Of a DNA stretch of 56,437 nucleotides, positions 52,744-56,437 are shown piece by piece. Position 1 is the stretch's first letter. Each line of letters opens with the position of its first letter. The position numbers and the translations under genes were made by a program. Origin of the DNA: Streptomyces sp. SID9727 (GTDB taxonomy: Bacteria; Actinomycetota; Actinomycetes; Streptomycetales; Streptomycetaceae); the NCBI RefSeq assembly GCF_010550605.1, contig NZ_JAAGNI010000015.1:1-56437 (forward strand). The letters run 5' to 3'. The notes below the pieces were generated by a model. That model was not told where the DNA came from, ran no database searches, and was given only the letters and a program-made list of their open reading frames with translations.

Positions 52744-54909
52744 ATGACCGATCAGAACCGGCCCCCGGTCGTCCCCGGACCGGACGGCCGGCCGGAGGGA
52801 AGAGCGCCGACCGGTGAGACCGGTACGGCGGAGCGGCTCGCCCTGAACCGGACGGGCAGTTTCGAGTGGGACCTGGACACCTGGACCCTGGACGTGGACG
52901 AGGCCGGTCTGCTGGTCTTCGGTCTGGACCCGGACGCGTTCGACGCGCGCCCTGAGTCCCTGGCTGAGCTGCTGGACCCCGAGGAGCGTGCCCGTGTGGG
53001 CGTGGCGACGGATGAGGCGCTGAAGGGCTCGGGCAGCTCGTACAGCGTCCACTTCCGGATTCCACGCGCCGACGGCCGGGATCAGTGGACGCATGTCCAG
53101 GGGCGCATCGTGCGCGGTGAGCACGGGAAGGCGCGCCGGGTGATCGGCCTCGTGCGGGACGCGACGGCCGAGGTCACCCATGCGGACTTCATGCTGGAGC
53201 TGGAACGACGCCGGCGACGCCAGACCGACATAGTTGAACGTACGACGAGTGCCTTGTCGCGTGCGGTGACGGTGGACGATGTGACGGCCGCTCTGACCGG
53301 TCCCGGAGGGCTGGCGCGGCTGGGCGCGGACGGACTGGCGCTCGGGCTGCTGGACAACGCGGAGCTCGACGTCATCGCGCTGAGCGGTGAGTCCTTGGAG
53401 GTCCTGGAAGACCTGAGTCCGGGCCCCCTCGACCCGGCGTTTCCGCTGGCCGACACCGTGCTCAGCGGGCGCCCCCGCTTCCTCGGTTCGCCGGCGGCGC
53501 TGACGCGGCGCTATCCGGTGCTGGAGCCGTCCGTGGGACGGATGAAGTTCCAGGCGGCGGCCTATCTGCCGCTCGTCGCCCAGGCGAGGACGCTCGGCGG
53601 TCTGGCCCTCTTCTACCGGCAGCGCACCGCCTTCACGGCCGATGAGCGCAATCTGTGCCGCGGGCTCGCCGCCATCGTCGCCCAGTCCCTCCAGCGGGCC
53701 AAGCTGTTCGACGAGGAACGCGAGTTCGCTACCGGGCTGCAGTCCGCGATGCTTCCGCGCCGCATCCATGACATCGAGGGCGGCGAGATCGCGGTCCGGT
53801 ACCACGCGGCGTGGAGCGGCCGGCAGGTCGGCGGTGACTGGTACGACGTGATCGCCCTGCCCAAGGGGCGGTTCGGAGTCGTGGTGGGCGATGTCCAGGG
53901 GCATGACACGCACGCGGCGGCGATCATGGGTCAGCTGCGGATCGCGTTGCGCGCGTACGCCGCCGAGGGGCATCCGCCCTCGACGGTGCTGGCCCGCGCC
54001 TCGCGGTTCCTCGCCGAACTGGACACGGACCGGTTCGCGACGTGCGCCTATGCCCAGGTCGATCTGGAGACCGGGGCCGTCCGGGTCGTCCGCGCCGGCC
54101 ATTTCGGGCCGCTGATCCGGCACATGGACGGCCGGGTCGGCAGCCCTCGGGTCCGCGGTGGCCTGCCGTTGGGCATCTCGACCGACTTCGGCGACGAGGA
54201 GTACCCGGAGACCCGGCTCGACCTGGTGCCGGGCGAGACGCTGGTGCTGTACACGGACGGGCTGGTGGAGGAGCCGGGCGCCGACATCGACGCGGGGGTG
54301 CGCACCCTCATCACCGAGGTCGGCGCGGGCCCGGCGGGCGCCGAGGCGCTGGCCGACCATCTGTCGGACCGGCTGTGGGAGCGGTGGGGCTCCGGTGACG
54401 ACGTCGCGCTGCTGGTGCTGCGCCGCAGCCCGGACCCGGGGTCGCCCCGGGCGCCGAGGCTCCACCAGTACATCCACCAGGCGGACCCGGAGGGGCTGTC
54501 CGAGGCCCGGACCATCGTGCGGCAGGCCCTGACCGACTGGGATTTGGCCGAACTGGCGGACGACGCCGAGCTGGTGACCGGAGAGCTGCTGGTGAACGTA
54601 CTGCTCCACACGGAGGGCGGGGCTGTCCTGACCCTGGAGGTGCTGCCCGAGCCGGTCCGCCGGGTGCGGCTCTCCGTGCAGGACCGCTCCAGCGCCTGGC
54701 CTCGGCGCCGGTCACCGGGCGAGACCGCGACATCGGGCCGGGGGCTGCTGCTGCTCGACGCCGTCTCCACGCGCTGGGGCATCGAGCCGCGGGGCGAGGG
54801 CAAGGCGGTCTGGTGCGAGATCGGACCGGGCGCACCGCCCACCACGCCACCCGTGCACCGGCACGCCGCCGAACCGCCCGGGGCGCGAGGCGGGGGCACT
54901 CAGCGGTGA
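52744..54909 (+). CDS. PAS-GAF-SpoIIE phosphatase with C-terminal HATPase domain
   Basis: A 721-residue signalling protein. Order: PAS-like domain (about 28-150, FEWDLDTWTLDVDEAG), GAF domain (about 160-320), SpoIIE/PP2C phosphatase domain (about 335-560; QVGGDWYDVIALPKGRFGVV, GDVQGHDTHAAAIMGQL, YTDGLVE and SGDDVALLVLR supplying metal-binding Asp residues), then a HATPase_c anti-sigma-kinase-like domain (about 590-700; ELVTGELLVNVLLHTEGG). This architecture is typical of Streptomyces partner-switching regulators that dephosphorylate anti-anti-sigma factors. ATG at 52744 with GGAG upstream. The target sigma system is not in the window. Confidence 0.93.
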   Translation: MTDQNRPPVVPGPDGRPEGRAPTGETGTAERLALNRTGSFEWDLDTWTLDVDEAGLLVFGLDPDAFDARPESLAELLDPEERARVGVATDEALKGSGSSYSVHFRIPRADGRDQWTHVQGRIVRGEHGKARRVIGLVRDATAEVTHADFMLELERRRRRQTDIVERTTSALSRAVTVDDVTAALTGPGGLARLGADGLALGLLDNAELDVIALSGESLEVLEDLSPGPLDPAFPLADTVLSGRPRFLGSPAALTRRYPVLEPSVGRMKFQAAAYLPLVAQARTLGGLALFYRQRTAFTADERNLCRGLAAIVAQSLQRAKLFDEEREFATGLQSAMLPRRIHDIEGGEIAVRYHAAWSGRQVGGDWYDVIALPKGRFGVVVGDVQGHDTHAAAIMGQLRIALRAYAAEGHPPSTVLARASRFLAELDTDRFATCAYAQVDLETGAVRVVRAGHFGPLIRHMDGRVGSPRVRGGLPLGISTDFGDEEYPETRLDLVPGETLVLYTDGLVEEPGADIDAGVRTLITEVGAGPAGAEALADHLSDRLWERWGSGDDVALLVLRRSPDPGSPRAPRLHQYIHQADPEGLSEARTIVRQALTDWDLAELADDAELVTGELLVNVLLHTEGGAVLTLEVLPEPVRRVRLSVQDRSSAWPRRRSPGETATSGRGLLLLDAVSTRWGIEPRGEGKAVWCEIGPGAPPTTPPVHRHAAEPPGARGGGTQR

Positions 54910-54946
54910 GGGGCGTACCGCCACGTCGCGCGTGACGGTACGCCCC
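54910..54946. terminator. first of two tandem hairpin terminators
   Basis: GGGGCGTACCG at 54910-54920 pairs with 54936-54946 immediately after the SpoIIE gene. Confidence 0.65.
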
Positions 54947-54949
54947 CTG

Positions 54950-54988
54950 CCGTGCCGCCCGGCCGCTCTGCGCGACCGGGCGGCACGG
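54950..54988. terminator. second hairpin terminator
   Basis: CCGTGCCGCCCGG at 54950-54962 pairs with 54976-54988 (13 bp). Together with the previous hairpin it separates the convergent SpoIIE and surface protein genes. Confidence 0.7.
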
Positions 54989-54992
54989 AGTG

Positions 54993-55625
54993 TCAGTGCT
55001 GCGCGGTGCGGCGCTTGCGCACCGACCACATGATGCCGCCGCCGGCCAGCAGCACGGCGACAGCCGCACCGCCGATGATCGGCGTGGACGACGAGGAACC
55101 GGTCTCGGCGAGGTCCGGCGAGCTGGGGCTCGGCGTCGCCGCGGCAGGCGCGGCCGACGACGGAGCGGACTCGCTCGGCGTCTCCGACGGGCTGGGAGAC
55201 GCCGTGGTCGGCGTCTCGGGCGGCTTCGACTCGGTCGGGCTGGGCGAGGACTTCGGCGGCGGGGTGCCCTCGCACACCGGCGCCTGCTTGGTCTCGTCCT
55301 TCGAGAAATTGTCACCGTCCCCGGCCTTGACGACCAGGCGGACGTTCACCGGCTGGTCGTGCTCCGGCAGCGCGAGCTTCTTGTCGAAGTCCTTGCCGAA
55401 CTTCTCCGTCGGCAGCAGGTCCTTGCCGTCGACGGTGACGGTCACCTCGTTGGTGACACCGGCGTTGTACTGAGTGAGGTGCAGGCTCACTTCGTCACAG
55501 GTCACGGCCCAGGTGGGGGTGTGAGCTGCGGCCGGACCGGCGGTGAGGACCGCGCCGGAGAGGCCGACAACCGCGGCGGCGACGAGAGTTCCCGCTGCGC
55601 GCCACGATCTCCTGGGTATGGTCAT
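54993..55625 (-). CDS. LAETG-anchored cell-surface protein
   Basis: A 210-residue secreted protein. Signal peptide about 1-34 (RRSWRAAGTLVAAAVVGLSG, ending AAAHTP). A small domain with two Cys follows (VTCDEVSLHLTQYNAG ... APVCEG), then a Pro/Ser/Thr linker of about 65 residues. The C-terminal sorting signal is LAETG, a hydrophobic helix and RKRR tail. LAxTG is the preferred motif of class E sortases of Streptomyces (as in long chaplins), so it should be covalently wall-anchored. The ATG has GGAGG upstream. The ligand of the exposed domain is unknown. Confidence 0.9.
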   Translation of the reverse strand: MTIPRRSWRAAGTLVAAAVVGLSGAVLTAGPAAAHTPTWAVTCDEVSLHLTQYNAGVTNEVTVTVDGKDLLPTEKFGKDFDKKLALPEHDQPVNVRLVVKAGDGDNFSKDETKQAPVCEGTPPPKSSPSPTESKPPETPTTASPSPSETPSESAPSSAAPAAATPSPSSPDLAETGSSSSTPIIGGAAVAVLLAGGGIMWSVRKRRTAQH

Positions 55626-55815
55626 GGATATTTCCTCCGCAGATGTTTCGCGCCCGTATGGGCGGTGCAGCGCACAGTACTGGCCTCGGCCCCACCGTGT
55701 GCACCCGCCCCACAGGGGTTTCTGCGTCACAACCTCCCCCACACCCACGCTGGTTGGGACATGCCGGACACGGGCCGCTGATGCCCGGCCGGCCCAGGCG
55801 TCCCCGCCCCCGCCT

Positions 55816-56304
55816 TCAGAGACGGCGGTGCATGATGTGCAGCCCCACGAAGCCCTCGACCGGGTGGTCGAATCCTTCGGGCAGGGTGCCCAGGATGTCG
55901 AAGCCCAGCGATTCGTACAGCTTCACCGCGTGGGTGTTGGTCTCCACCACCGCGTTGAACTGCATGGCCCGGTACCCGGCCGTGCGCGCCCAGTCGATGG
56001 TGTACTCGCACAGGGCGCGTCCGACGCCCTTCCCGGAGTGCCGGGGGTCGACCATGTAGCTGGCGCTGGCGATGTGCGATCCGTTGCCCATGTGGTTCTT
56101 GTTCATCTTCGCCGTGCCGAGGACGGTCCCGTCATCGGTGACCGCGACGACGGTCCGGTGGGGCGGCTCGAGAAGCCACCAGCCGGCGGCGTCTGCCTCC
56201 TGGAGGTCGAGGGGGTAGGTGAAGGTTTCGCCGGCGGCGACGATTTCGTGGAAGAACGGCCAGATGGCGGGCCAGTCCTCGGAGGTGGCTTCCCTGATCA
56301 ACAT
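55816..56304 (-). CDS. GNAT-family N-acetyltransferase
   Basis: A 162-residue GNAT protein. It begins MLIREATSEDWPAIWPFFHE. The acetyl-CoA loop is VDPRHSGKGVGRALCEY (RxxGxG/A variant with K), and KLYESLGFDILGTLPEGFDH is the usual C-terminal motif. The ATG at 56302-56304 was chosen over a longer start at 56346, which would lie inside the probable promoter. The substrate is unknown; similar proteins include amino-acid and phosphinothricin-type acetyltransferases. Confidence 0.88.
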   Translation of the reverse strand: MLIREATSEDWPAIWPFFHEIVAAGETFTYPLDLQEADAAGWWLLEPPHRTVVAVTDDGTVLGTAKMNKNHMGNGSHIASASYMVDPRHSGKGVGRALCEYTIDWARTAGYRAMQFNAVVETNTHAVKLYESLGFDILGTLPEGFDHPVEGFVGLHIMHRRL

Positions 56305-56437
56305 GGCGCACAGAATGCCCTGCCCGCCCTGCCGATCACCAGGCATTATCCGGAGTGCCCCGCGCCGGTCCGCCCTCCGGCCCGTCGCCGCCCGCCGGGC
56401 CGCACCGCACGGGGCGCCCCGCCCTGCCGGGGCCGGC
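56305..56437 (-). promoter_or_regulatory. promoter region of the final GNAT gene
   Basis: GATAAT, a near-perfect -10, occurs on the minus strand at 56350-56345, about 40 bp upstream of the GNAT ATG. No clear -35 is seen. The rest of the region up to the window edge holds no gene I can support. Confidence 0.4.

Overview
The window is about 56 kb of very GC-rich DNA that reads as Streptomyces chromosome. The evidence is strong third-position GC codon bias, GTG and TTG starts, F420-dependent and MbtH-family genes, a SpoIIE-type phosphatase with an anti-sigma kinase domain, an LAETG-type sortase substrate, and rare TTA codons confined to a few genes. No ribosomal RNA operon, CRISPR array, transposase or phage module was seen. 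All statements come from reading the sequence; no database search was run.

Layout. 1-0.9 kb: a GNAT-like gene cut by the window edge, then decayed gene fragments. 0.9-4.7 kb: an MFS transporter divergent from an F420-dependent oxidoreductase, then a TetR/DoxX pair whose leaderless promoter carries a double palindrome over the start codon. 4.7-8.1 kb: an isolated argJ-type gene, then a secreted GH5-FnIII-CBM2 cellulase behind a perfect CebR box. 8.3-16.2 kb: membrane lipid-phosphate genes (three PAP2 proteins, one fused to a diacylglycerol-kinase domain, and a YihY/BrkB protein) and a secreted GH25 muramidase with TTA as its second codon. 16.2-20.3 kb: NmrA-like, TerD-vWA, phosphotransferase and methyltransferase genes.

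20.3-35.5 kb is the centrepiece: seven minus-strand genes joined by six 4-nt start/stop overlaps. In transcription order they are NRPS C-A-T (predicted basic amino acid), NRPS C-A-T-TE fused to a complete MFS exporter (predicted Ser; the thioesterase nucleophile is Cys), an acyl/aryl-AMP ligase, NRPS C-A-T (predicted Gly), MbtH, a free carrier protein, and a free condensation-domain protein. A good promoter lies at 35629-35657. A divergent coiled-coil/winged-helix protein sits upstream as a possible regulator. The gene set suggests an acyl- or aryl-capped short peptide of Gly, a basic residue and Ser, released by the Cys thioesterase and exported by the fused transporter. Module order and cap are inference. 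Two near-perfect CebR boxes inside the first two NRPS genes, together with the one at the cellulase, raise the possibility of cellobiose control.

35.8-56.4 kb is accessory and housekeeping material: a cold-shock protein, a MmyB-type XRE regulator next to a type III polyketide synthase, a degenerate tRNA-like element, a streptogrisin-type protease behind a LacI-family-like operator, a carboxylesterase, MarR/VOC and SDR/LysR divergent pairs, a second GH25 enzyme without a signal peptide, a radical SAM protein with unusual CX8CX2C spacing, a pentapeptide-repeat protein, a 3-hydroxyisobutyryl-CoA hydrolase-like enzyme, a PAS-GAF-SpoIIE-ATPase phosphatase, the LAETG surface protein, and a GNAT acetyltransferase.
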